From NCBI GenBank assembly GCA_964016885.1, contig OZ024741.1:411810839-411874838 (forward strand): 64,000 bases of DNA, written 5' to 3'. Positions within the stretch are counted from its first letter, which is position 1. Every line of letters begins with the position of its first letter. Positions 14,917 to 25,600 of the stretch are shown piece by piece. The stretch is from Eledone cirrhosa. Taxonomy: Eukaryota > Mollusca > Cephalopoda > Octopoda > Eledonidae. The notes beneath the pieces were generated by a model, which did not search any database, had not been told where the DNA came from, and saw only the letters and a program-made list of their open reading frames with translations. The position numbers and the translations under genes were made by a program.

Positions 14917-17380
14917 GTACCAGTGAGGGCCTGTCTAACCCATGGAGAGGTGGTGTACCAGTGAGGGCCTGTCTAACCCATGGAGAGGTGGTGTACCAGT
15001 GAGGACCTGTCTAACCCATGGAGAGGTGGTGTACCAGTGAGGACCTGTCTAACGCATGCAGAGATGGTGATGGTGTTCCAGTGAGGGCCTGTCAAACCCA
15101 TGGAGAGGTGGTGATGGTGTACCTGTGAGGGCCTGTCTAACCTATGGAGAGGTGGTGTACCAGTGAGGATCTGTCTAACCCATGGAGAGGTGGTGTACCA
15201 GTGAGGACCTGTCTAACCCATGGAGAGGTGGTGTACCAGTGAGGACCTGTCTAACCCATGTAGAGGTGGTGTATCAGTGAAGGCCTGTGTAACCCATGTA
15301 GAGGTGGTGTACCAGTGAAGGCCTGTCTAACCCATGCAGAGATGGTGATGGTGTACCAGTGAGAGCCTGTCTAACCCATGGAGAGGTGGTGTACCTGTGA
15401 GGGCCTGTCTAACCCATGGAGAGGTGGTGTATCAGTGAAGGCCTGTGTAACCCATGTAGAGGTGGTGTACCAGTGAAGGCCTGTCTAACCCATGCAGAGA
15501 TGGTGATGGTGTACCAGTGAGAGCCTGTCTAACCCATGGAGAGGTGGTGTACCTGTGAGGGCCTGTCTAACCCATGTAGAGGTGGTGTATCAGTGAAGGC
15601 CTGTGTAACCCATGTAGAGGTGGTGTACCAGTGAAGGCCTGTCTAACCCATGCAGAGATGGTGATGGTGTACCAGTGAGAGCCTGTCTAACCCATGGAGA
15701 GGTGGTGTACCTGTGAGGGCCTGTCTAACCCATGGAGAGGTGGTGTATCAGTGAAGGCCTGTGTAACCCATGTAGGGGTGGTGTACCAGTGAGGACCTGT
15801 CTAACCCATGTAGAGGTGGTGTACCAGTGAGGGCCTATCTAACCCATGTAGAGGTGGTGATGGTGTACAAGTGAGGGCCTGTCTAACCCATGTAGAGGTG
15901 GTGTACCAGTGAGGGCCTGTCTAACCCATGGAGAGGTGGTGTACCATTGAGGACCTGTCTAACCCATTTAGAGGTGGTGTACCAGTGAGGGCTTGTCTAA
16001 CCCATGGAGAGGTGGTGTACCAGTGAGGAAATTTCTAACCCATGTAGAGGTGGTGTACCAGTGAGGGCCTGTCTAACCCATGTAGAGGTGGTGTACCAGT
16101 GAGGACCTGTCTAACCTATATAGAGGTGCTGTATTAGTGAGGACCTGTCTAACCCATGGAGATATGGTGTACCAGTGAGGACCTGTCTAACCCATGTAGA
16201 GGTGGTGTACCAGTGAGGACCTGTCTAACCCATGGAGAGGTGGTGATGGTGTACCAGTGAGGGCCTGTCTAACCCATGTAGGGGTGGTGTACCAGTGAGG
16301 GCCTGTCTAACCCATGTAGGGGTGGTGTACCAGTGAGGACCTGTCTAACCCATGTAGAGGTGGTGTATCAATGAGGATCTGTCTAACCCATGGAGAGGTG
16401 GTGATGGTGTACCAGTGAGGGCCTGTGTAACCCATGGAGAGGTGGTGATGGTGTACCAGTGAGGGCCTGTGTAACCCATGTAGGGGTGGTGTACCAGTGA
16501 GGGCCTGTCTAACCCATGGAGAGGTGGTGATGGTGTACCAGTGAGGGCCTGTGTAACCCATGTAGGGGTGGTGTACCAGTGAGGACCTGTCTAACCCATG
16601 GAGAGGTGGTGATGGTGTACCAGTGAGGGCCTGTCTAACCCATGTAGGGGTGGTGTACCAGTGAGGGCCTGTCTAACCCATGTAGGGGTGGTGTACCAGT
16701 GAGGACCTGTCTAACCCATGTAGAGGTGGTGTATCAATGAGGATCTGTCTAACCCATGGAGAGGTGGTGATGGTGTACCAGTGAGGGCCTGTGTAACCCA
16801 TGGAGAGGTGGTGATGGTGTACCAGTGAGGGCCTGTGTAACCCATGTAGGGGTGGTGTACCAGTGAGGGCCTGTCTAACCCATGGAGAGGTGGTGATGGT
16901 GTACCAGTGAGGGCCTGTGTAACCCATGTAGGGGTGGTGTACCAGTGAGGGCCTGTCTAACCCATGGAGAGGTGGTGATGGTGTACCAGTGAGGGCCTGT
17001 GTAACCCATGTAGGGGTGGTGTACCAGTGAGGACCTGTCTAACCCATGGAGAGGTGGTGATGGTGTACCAGTGAGGGCCTGTGTAACCCATGTAGGGGTG
17101 GTGTACCAGTGAGGGCCTGTCTAACCCATGTAGAGGTGGTGTACCAATGAGGATCTGTCTAACCCATGGAGAGGTGGTGATGGTGTACCAGTGAGGACCT
17201 GTCTAACCCATGTAGAGGTGGTGTACCAGTGAGGAGCTGTCTAACCCATGGAGAGGTGGTGATGGTGTACCAGTGAGGGCCTGTCTAACCCATGGAGAGA
17301 TGGTGTACCAGTGAGGACCTGTCTAACCGATGGAGAGGTGGTGTACCAGTGAGAGCCTGTCTAACCCATAGAGAGGTGGT
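14913..17380 (+). repeat. 38/44 bp minisatellite array (LINE 3' end-derived)
   Basis: About 60 tandem units of 38 bp carry the core GTCTAACCCATGGAGAGG and GTGTACCAGTGAGG. A 44 bp form has a 6 bp addition, giving GGTGATGGTGTACC instead of GGTGTACC. The unit matches the sequence at the 3' end of the adjacent LINE relic and the equivalent place of the LINE relic at 42440-42475 (GGACCTGTCCAACCCATGC). A larger repeat is also present: the stretches starting at 16307 and 16673 are identical over at least 255 bases, an offset of 366 bp. Short antisense open frames here are by-products of the repeat. Confidence 0.93.
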
Positions 17381-17475
17381 GAAAGAAAGCACACCTCATA
17401 AAGGAGATGACACAGGAATGAGACAATGGAGAGAGATTTTGAACTGGGGAGGACTTGGGGTAATCCATGTAAAAC
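17381..17475 (+). other. Terminal part of the satellite-bearing LINE
   Basis: After the last satellite unit, single-copy sequence continues with GGAGATGACACAGGAATGAG and GTAATCCATG and ends at a GGTGATGATG tail. The RTE-type copies in this window also end in ATG-rich triplet tails. I read this as the 3' untranslated end of the same LINE copy whose coding end gave both arrays. The tail forms one arm of the palindrome at 17472-17529. Confidence 0.55.
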
Positions 17476-17529
17476 TATAATGGTGATGATGAATGAATCA
17501 CGATTCACTCATCATCACCATTATAGTTT
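17472..17529. repeat. Near-perfect palindrome, 28 bp arms
   Basis: The left arm at 17472-17499 and the right arm at 17502-17529 are reverse complements with one mismatch, separated by only AC. The arms contain the GGTGATGATG tail of the LINE. This could be a tail-to-tail joint of two LINE or SINE tails, or a replication fold-back product. Confidence 0.9.
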
Positions 17530-17865
17530 CATGTGAATATGTTTTTCCCTATTTTGGTAGAATTTTACAGATTTGGCTGTGAATTCTTGCAAGTTGAGTG
17601 ATAACATAGCAGATAGCTTGTTGGGCTAATTGTGAGTTGGGAGAGGGACACATCTCCCAGAAACCATGTTGATTCTCTTGAGAATATTTTACTTCTCTAT
17701 TTTGTGTATATACTCAGTTATCTCCCTTCGTATTTCTCTCAGTCAGGTAAATCTAATGAGAATTATATTTAAATTAAACCATTCCATCGTTATTTTATGT
17801 AAACACCTTTTCAATCCTATTTTAACACTTTTCATGAAAAGCTGTTGGTTTTAAAGTATTTATAT
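17530..17865. other. No recognisable feature
   Basis: AT-rich single-copy sequence between the palindrome and the next LINE. I see no convincing coding region, splice-bounded exon or repeat. If NOA1 extends upstream it is intronic. Confidence 0.5.
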
Positions 17866-17901
<36 letters not shown>

Positions 17902-20874
17902 TTCTTCGTTTAACGTCCATTTTCCACGCTAGCATGGGTTAGACGGGAGTTGTCCCACTTGAGGCAAGGTTGGTCGGGTGACCATGTCTCGCTCATGTAG
18001 GACTATCTGGCAGGTTTTCTATGGCTGGATGCCCTTCCTAACACCAACCACGTTTACAGTGTGGACTGGGAGGTTTTTACCGTGCTACCTACACGGCCAC
18101 ATTACAGCGTGGACTGTGTGTTTTTTCTCGTGACACCTACATGATCTCGATCTCGATCTCATTATCTCATTTATTTGGACTGGATGTTGTGGTACCAACT
18201 TTATAGAGAGGAGGTGCTGTTTGTGGGAGTGGGAGGATAGGGTAGGGATAGTGGATTGGGGTGTATATTTGGTTAAGAGGTGCCTACTGACTGTAGGTTT
18301 CGCTTTGTACATAGGCAAGGCGGGTCTTCTGTATTACTGCGTAGCACCAAAGATCTCGGTCCAGTGACATTGTCTTTGAGAGGTGCAAGTGTGTAAGGTC
18401 GGAATTTATCAGATCGTCCCAGGTGTTTCTGGGTCTACCTACTCCGTAACTACCATCAATTTTCATTGCCCTGCACTTTTTTATACAGCTGTCATCTTTC
18501 ATGTGCATCACGTGACCATACCAACGTAGTCTTCTCTCGAGTAAACAGCATCTGATTCCTCTTATTCCTAATTTCTCACTTAGTTCATTTATGCTTTGCC
18601 GTTCACGTCTATTACTATTACACATCCAACGGAGCATGCATGCTTCGTTCCTTTCCAGTCTATGCAGGTCCTCTGCACGTAATGCCCATGTCTCACTGCC
18701 ATGTAGCATTGCTGTTCGTATACAAGCATCATACAATCTGCCTTTCATTTTTAGAGAGAAACCTTTTGTGGCCAACAGTGGTATAAGCTCTCTGAACTTT
18801 TTCCATCCCATTCTGACTCTGGCTACTGTACTTTCAGAACACCCTCCACCACTGCTGATTTTGTCACCCAGGTAACGGAAAGTGTCTACTATTTCTATAG
18901 AACCATCTGGGCAATAGAAGGGGCTTATATCCTGTGGAGACTTGCTACTTATTACACCTGAGCATCGGCCACATATAAAGTCTACGTTCTTAGATAGTTT
19001 ACCTGTGATCCCACTACATCTTTTATGTACCCTAGTTTGCATTTGGGACATAAAATTGAATTTCTGCCTACTCCTTTCCTACACACTGAGCAAGGCCATT
19101 TCCCTGACGGTACCTGTGCCTTATTTTCCTTTCTACAAACTAGACTTTAGTCTTAGACAAGTTAACTTTAAGGCCTTTTGATTCTAGGCCATGCTTCCAT
19201 GTTTGGAATTTCTTTTCTAGTTCAGCCATTGATTCAGCTATGAGCGTTAGATCATCTGCGTATAGGAGTTCCCATAGGCAGCCGGTCTTGAACTCCTCTG
19301 TTATAGCCTGAAGGGCAATAATAAATAGGAGGAGCCTTGGTGAACATCAACTTTTACACTAAATTCTTCACAATATTCATTGTTAATTCTAACCTGGCTG
19401 ACTGTTTCATTATACATAGCTTGTATAGCTCTCACAAGCCATTCATCTACACCTAGTTTTCTAAGAGCCCACCAGATAATGGAGCGGGGGACTCTGTCAA
19501 AGGCTTTTTCCAGGTCTACAAAAGCTAAGTAGAGGGGTTTACTTTTAGCTATGTACTTCTCTTGTAGTTGTCGTACAAGGAAAGGAGCGTCTGTGGTACT
19601 TTTACCTGACACAAACCCAAACTGCATTTCATCTAGATCAATTCGCTCTCTGATTAGTTGTGCTATAACTCTTCCTGTGACCTTCATGACCTGGTCAACT
19701 AACTTAATGCCTCTATAGTTTCCTCTATCTAGAGCATCTCCTTTACCCTTGTAGCAGTTAATGATGATGCTGCTACGCCAGTCTTTTGGTATGACCCCAT
19801 TCTGTATTACTTGGTTTACTATACGGGTGACCATAGTATGTCCTACCATTCCAGATGCCTTCAACATCTCAGCAACTATCTCCGAAGGCCCAGCTGCTTT
19901 GCCTGTCTTCATATCTTTGATTGCCTTACTTATTATACTACCTTTAACTTGCACCACTGGTCCTTCTATTGGATCGATGTGGGGGAGACTGTCTTTCGCT
20001 CATTTATTCTCCTCATTTAATAGTCTCTAGTAGTGACACCTCCAGGCTATCTTCTTATCAGCATCAGTGAGGGCAAGTACACCGTTATCATTATGGACAC
20101 ACTTCTCCCCGACAATATCATGGTTTTCCTTGACACATTGTCTAGCAATCCTGAACACCTCGCGTTTTTGGTCTTCATGTTGTAGAGCATGCTTGAACTT
20201 TCTTTCCTCTGCTTCTCTTTTTGCAAGGTACACTTGTCTCCTAGCTTTGCTCCTGGCCACTTGATAGTGCTCTCTACTTCCCCCATCCTGCCATATTTTC
20301 CAAGCCTGCTTTTTGGCCTCAATTGTCTCTTCTACCTTACTGTTCCACCACCAAGTTACTCTCCCCCTGCCAATAGGTCTGCTCCAGCCACAGATTTCAT
20401 CCGTTGCTTTCAGCAGGTTAACTTTCAAGAATTGCCACTGTTCCTCTCTATTGCACGTCTTTAATTGCTCTTCCTTATTGTCAAAGGCATCAAGTAATAA
20501 ACTTTTAAATTTCTCACTGGCTATGGGGTCCTTCAACTTCCATATTCTTCTCCTCAAGGTAGGCCTCCTCTGTCATCGAGTACGTCTATTTCTGACTATG
20601 AGGTCACTAACTACTAGGCTATGTTGGGAGATGCATTCTTCACGGGGGAGGGATTTAGTGTTTACAACAGACACTTTGTCCCGTCTTCTAGTAAGGATAT
20701 AATCTATCTGGCTGGCGTGTTCCCCTGATCTATAGGTGATCAAGTGGTTTTCACGTTTTTTGAAGTTTGTGTTACAGATAGTTAGGTTATTGGCGTCACA
20801 GAATTCCAGGATTCAAGCCTTCCTCATTTCTATTTCCAACCCCATAGCCTCCATGGATTTCATCATAGCCATCA
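17866..20874 (-). mobile_element. RTE-type LINE, copy 1 (5' truncated)
   Basis: This is the longest copy of the LINE family that recurs at 23197, 28851 and 40604. Read on the - strand it runs from the end of the endonuclease domain near 20870 through the reverse transcriptase and a PHD-like zinc finger to the C-terminal domain at about 18330. A non-coding tail of about 450 bp follows and ends in (ATG)n. The RTE assignment rests on the C-terminal WYGHVM and GRPR.TWDDLI motifs, the absence of a visible ORF1 and the short triplet tail. Another related clade is possible. The tail is homologous to the 3' half of the SINE at 22797. Confidence 0.85.
18284..20872 (-). pseudogene. LINE ORF2 relic: endonuclease end, reverse transcriptase, zinc finger, C-terminal domain
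   Basis: The reading on the - strand is broken by several frameshifts. It begins with the C-terminal end of an APE-type endonuclease (near 20700, GEHASQIDYILTRRRD). The linker is at 20557-20027. The RT fingers and palm at 19957-19301 contain YKGKGDALDRGNYRGIKLVD and FVDLEKAFDRVPR. The catalytic YADD is at 19252-19263, after a frameshift. A zinc-finger region at about 18970-19120 reads CSVCRKGVGRNSILCPKCK and then VHKRCSGI, with a frameshift between the two halves. The final domain has RRLRWYGHVMHMKDD at about 18500-18545. The original enzyme would nick DNA and copy its RNA in the nucleus. This copy cannot encode a working protein. Confidence 0.88.
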
Positions 20875-21048
20875 CTATATATATATATATTAAAATCTTT
20901 CATCATAGCTTTATATAAGAACGTTTGTTAAGTTATGCCCCAAGCACTTAGAAATATTAGATTATTTTCAAAATTACTTGAAAATTTTAGGCGTTATTTT
21001 CCGTTAGAAATATGGTGACAAAACAGCTAATTTCTGGCATTGACACAA
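20875..21048. other. AT-rich spacer with (TA)n
   Basis: A short (TA)n tract starts at about 20874. AT-rich single-copy sequence with no recognised feature follows. Confidence 0.5.
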
Positions 21049-21985
21049 GGTCCACAATAGGTACACTGTATCCCTGTGTATCAGGTTTACAATAGGTACA
21101 CTGTATCCCTGTGTATATCTGGTTTACAATAGGTACACTGTATCCCTGTGTATATCTGGTTTACAATAGGTACACTGTATCCCTGTGTATCAGGTTTACA
21201 ATAGGTACACTATCCCTGTGTATATCTGGTTTACAATAGGTACACTGTATCCCTGTGTATATCTGGTTTACAATAGGTACACTGTATCCCTGTATATCTG
21301 GTTTACAATAGGTACACTGTATCCCTGTGTATATCTGGTTTACAATAGGTACACTGTATCCCTGTGTATATCAGGTTTACGATAGGTACACTGTATCCCT
21401 GTGTATATCTGGTTTACAATAGGTACACTGTATCCCTGTGTATATCTGGTTTACAATAGGTACACTGTATCCCTGTGTATATCTGGTTTACAATAGGTAC
21501 ACTGTATCCCTGTGTATATCTGGTTTACAATAGGTACACTGTATCCCTGTGTATATCTGGTTTACAATAGGTACACTGTATCCCTGTGTATCAGGTTTAC
21601 AATAGGTACACTATCCCTGTGTATATCTGGTTTACAATAGGTACACTGTATCCCTGTGTATATCTAGTATACAATAGGTACACTGTGTCCCTGTATATAC
21701 CTGGTTTACAATAGGTACACTGTATTCCTGTATATACCTGGTTTACAATAGGTATACTGTATCCCTGTATATACCTGGTTTACAATAGGTACACTGTATC
21801 CCTGTATATACCTGGTTTACAATAGGTACACTGTATCCCTGTATATACCTGGTTTACAATAGGTATACTGTATCCCTGTATATACCTGGTTTACAATAGG
21901 TACACTGTATCCCTGTATATACCTGGTTTACAATAGGTATACTGTATCCCTGTATATACCTGGTTTACAATAGGTACACTGACAC
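21049..21985 (+). repeat. 37 bp minisatellite, about 25 copies
   Basis: Tandem units of AATAGGTACACTGTATCCCT followed by GTGTATATCTGGTTTAC, with a shortened variant ending GTATCAGGTTTAC. The right third differs consistently (GTATATACCTGG). A degenerate isolated unit remains at about 22107-22147. The short open frame inside it has a repeated peptide and is a by-product. Confidence 0.95.
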
Positions 21986-22387
21986 CAGCATGTTGTAAGA
22001 AGGTATTAAAAGGTTGATATCAAGGAGGATATCGAACTGTAAAACATTGCCTTTTTTCCTTTATTTTTCTGTGACCCAGTTTGGAATAGGTAAACCACAT
22101 CCCTTGGTATACTATACCCAGTTTAGAGTATGTACACTGTATCCCTGCAAATTCTCAGAAGTAATTAAATGGGCTGGAACCATGCAGGACATCCAGCTGT
22201 AAAAGATTGCTCCCAAAAGGATCCCATCATAGTTATGAAGCCTACAATAGGGCTCACAAAACTAACCCCTGATTTATCATGGAAAATGGCTTTAAAACAG
22301 TTTTTGTTTTCATGGTTGATTCTTGTTTTGTTTTTTTTTTAGTTTTTCGGAGGGTTTTTCTGATATTTTCTTTCTATTTTTCCCTAG
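21986..22387. other. NOA1 intron end with 3' splice site
   Basis: Single-copy intron sequence with one isolated unit of the 37 bp repeat. It ends in a T-rich polypyrimidine tract and the acceptor CCCTAG at 22382-22387, directly before the first NOA1 exon in the window. Confidence 0.75.
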
Positions 22388-22608
22388 GGTTTGTAAAAAA
22401 GACACATTTTGATGCCCTACCTGAGAATGACTATGAAGGTTTTAGTGATATCTCTTATACCTTGAAAGGACCCAACAACGCCATTGAATCAACCAAATCT
22501 GATTTAATATTAAAAGCTCAGAAAGCCCAGAAACTTGATAAAATAAAGTCTGACATTGAGCAGAGCCGGTGGCTTTATGACACACCTGGAGTTATGAATC
22601 ACGAACAG
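22388..22608 (+). CDS. NOA1: NOA1 exon with G3 (DTPG) motif
   Basis: The exon is bounded by the acceptor CCCTAG and the donor CAG/GTGAGT. It starts with two bases of a split codon (xGG) and ends in phase 0. It encodes FVKKTHFDALPENDYEG through to SRWLYDTPGVMNHEQ. DTPG is the G3 (Walker B) element of the permuted GTPase domain. The region before it corresponds to the variable linker of NOA1 between G2 and G3. Confidence 0.88.
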
Positions 22609-25600
22609 GTGAGTTTTTGTCAGAACAATTTAATATAGAACAGGGTCAGATTTAGAGGTAGGTGGCGGGGGGGGGGGGGAGCAATTGCCTCAACCACTTT
22701 ACAGAGTGTACTGGGTGCATTTTATCATGACACCAACACTAATTCTGGAGTGGTCATTGCCACATTGACAGGATAGAAATATATATATACACATGTGGAG
22801 GCACATGGCTTAATGGTTAGAGCATTGACCTTGCAATCGAAAGGTTGTGAGTTCAATTCTCAGACCGGGTGATGTGTTGTTTCCTTGAGCAAGACACTTT
22901 ATTTCACATTGCTCCAGTTTACTCAGCTGTAGAAATGAGATGATAGGGACTGGGGTCCATATCATTCCACTGTAGAGTGGTCGTGGAGGTGCCACGGCAA
23001 AATAGCACCCAGCCCACACTGTAAAGTGGACGTGTAGGCGCCACAGAAAAAAAAGCACCCAGCACTCACTGTAAATGAGGTTGGTGTTAGGAAGGGCATC
23101 CAGCTGTAGAAATCAAGCCAGAATCAGTTCCCGTCCCACCCTTGCAAGCAGGGAAAAGCGGACGTAAAATGAAATGTTGATGATGTTGAATGACACATCA
23201 TCATCATCATCATCACCGTTTTACATCCGTTCTTCCACGCTAGCATGGGTTAGACGGGTTGTCCTGTTGTGGGCAGTGTCTGGTCGGCTGACCTTGTCTT
23301 GCTCATACAAGAACTGATTTTGGCTTGATTTCTACAGCTGGATGCCCTTCCTAACACCAACCTCATTTACAGTGTGGGCTGGGTGCTTTTTTGCCGGGGC
23401 ACCTCCACGACCACTTTGCAGTGGGAGGGTGTGGGGGCATATTGTCTATATGCTTCAGCTTCGGCTTGTACCCATGGGAGGTCGGGTACTCTGTATTACT
23501 GTGTGACGCCAGAGGTGTAATTGGGTAAGGTCGGCTTTTATCACCTCATCCCAGGTCTTCTTGGGTCTCCCCACTCCACGGTTTCCATTGACTTCTAGTT
23601 CTCTGCACCTTTTTATGCAGCTGTCATCCTTCATACGCATCCGCCTCTCCTGCACACAGCATTTGATTCCTCTTATGCTCAGTCTCTCTCTCAATTCATT
23701 TATGCTTTGCCGTTTGCGTATATTACTATTACACATCCATCGGAGCATGCAGGGTTCGTTTCTTTCTAATCTATGTAAGTCTTCTACCTTCAGCGCCTCG
23801 GTCTCACTACCATGTAACATTGCTGTTCGTATACAGGCATCATACAGTCTGCCTTTCATTTTGAGGGAGAAGCCTTTTGCAGCTCGCAGTGGCAGTAGTT
23901 CCCTGAACTTCTTCCACCCGTTCTTACCCTACTTATTGTACTTTTTGCCCCGGCAAAAAAACACCCACCTCCACTGCTAATTCGGTCACCTAGGTAGCAG
24001 AAGCTGTCTCCTGTCTCTACAGAGCCCTCCCAGAGATTGGTGGTACTTGTTTCGTGTGGCTGTTTTCTGCTTGCTGTCCCATCACAGCTGCTGCATGTGA
24101 AGCCTACATTCTTAATTAAGCTTCCTGAGATCCCGCTACATCTCTTGTGTACCCATTGTTTGCATTTGGGGCAGAGAATGGAGTTCCTACCTACACCTTT
24201 CCTACATACTGAGCAAGGCCATTTCCCTGAGGGGATCTGGGTTCTGTTTTCTAGTTTACTCACAAGGACCCTAGACTTTGAGATCCTTTCTTTCTAGTCC
24301 CTACTTCCAAGTTTGGAATTTCTTCTCTAGTTCTACCATAGATTCAGCTATAAGTGCGAGGTCATCTGCATACAGGAGTTCCCATGGGCATCCGGTCTTA
24401 AACTCCTCCGTTATTGCCTGCAGGACTATGACGAACAGGAGAGGGCTAAGAACAGAGCCCTGGTGGACACCAACCTGTACGCTAAATCCTCGCTATACTC
24501 ATTGCTAATCCTAATTTTGCTGACTGCTCCCCTATACATGGCTTGTACAGCTTTCACAAGCCATTCATCTACTCCTAGTTTTCTAAGAGCCCACCAGATT
24601 ATAGCACGTGGAACTCTGTCAAAAGCTTTCTCGAGATCGAAGAATGCCAGGTAGAGTGGATTACTTTTAGCTAGGTACTTTTCCTGTAACTGCCTCACAA
24701 GGAAGAGGGCATCAGGGGTGCCTCTTCCTGGTACAAACCCAAATTACATCTCATCTAGTTTCACTCGGTCCCTAATCAACTGTGCTATAACTCTTTCTGT
24801 TACTTTCATGACCTGGTCCATCAGCTTTATACCTCTATAGCAAAGGTTCTCAACGGGGGGCATATGCACCCCCGGGGGGCGTTTGGGAGCAAGGTCGCGT
24901 TAGGGGGGCGTTTGGAGCTGAGGGAGGGGGTTAGGGGGGGCGCTGGGTTTTTCCATTTTTAGGATCTCAATTACCGGTTAACGTCTCAATTATCGGACAT
25001 GCCTGCACACCTGCTCACAGCTGCGGTCAGACTATAGTTAACCGGTAAATTCGTGATTTTGAGGGACAAAAGGGGGCGTTTGGCCTAAATGGGTTGAGAA
25101 CCTGTGCTCTATAGTTTCCTCTATCTAGTGCATCACCTTTACCTTTGTAGCAGTTGACAATGATGCTACTGCACCAATTCTTTGGTATGACACACATATA
25201 ATTCATATATACACACGCACACATACATATATATATATACACACGCACACAACGTTATGTCTTCCAGTTTTCTTTTGGTTGTAATGTTTTTTGAAATATT
25301 TACTTCTGTGTCTACAGGTTGATTTTTCTTAGTTTCAGAAGATCCCATAATAGGGTGAAAACAGAAATTCTTTGCTTAAACTCTAATCTGTTCTAATAAT
25401 ATATATATATAACAAATGTCATCTGAGATTTCGAATATTAATAATATTAATAATAATATTTGATTCGTTTGCAATTATGCAAACAGCCTCATTTTTAAAG
25501 CTGTGTCAGTAGAATGAGCCCCTCATTTTCTTGTGTTGGCATGTAAACAGAACTGCAGATACTAATGTGGCCATTCATCGTTCGTATACAGGAAACTGAC

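Larger units (their letters stand above)
23197..25191 (-). mobile_element. RTE-type LINE, copy 2 (5' truncated, with nested MITE)
   Basis: This copy runs from an (ATC)n tail at the left to a 5' truncation inside the RT domain at about 25191, where similarity to copy 1 stops after TTTGGTATGAC. Its left 230 bp match the 3' half of the neighbouring SINE. A hAT-type MITE is inserted at 24841-25106. The copy lies in the NOA1 intron between 22608 and 28669. Confidence 0.88.

Noticed and set aside
16307..16927. Two identical antisense 84-codon frames
   Set aside because: Both lie inside the 38/44 bp array and are identical because of the 366 bp duplication. Histidine-rich repeat peptide without support.
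1..17380. Regular repeats that could suggest a CRISPR array
   Set aside because: There are no unique spacers. Units are contiguous and the context is an animal genome with LINE sequence.
18591..18875. + strand frames inside the LINE copies (also at 23561, 29023 and 41062)
   Set aside because: They are shadows opposite the LINE ORF2 on the - strand and recur in each copy for that reason.
22799..22875. tRNA gene
   Set aside because: A and B boxes are present, but no complete cloverleaf is visible and a SINE body with LINE-like tail follows.
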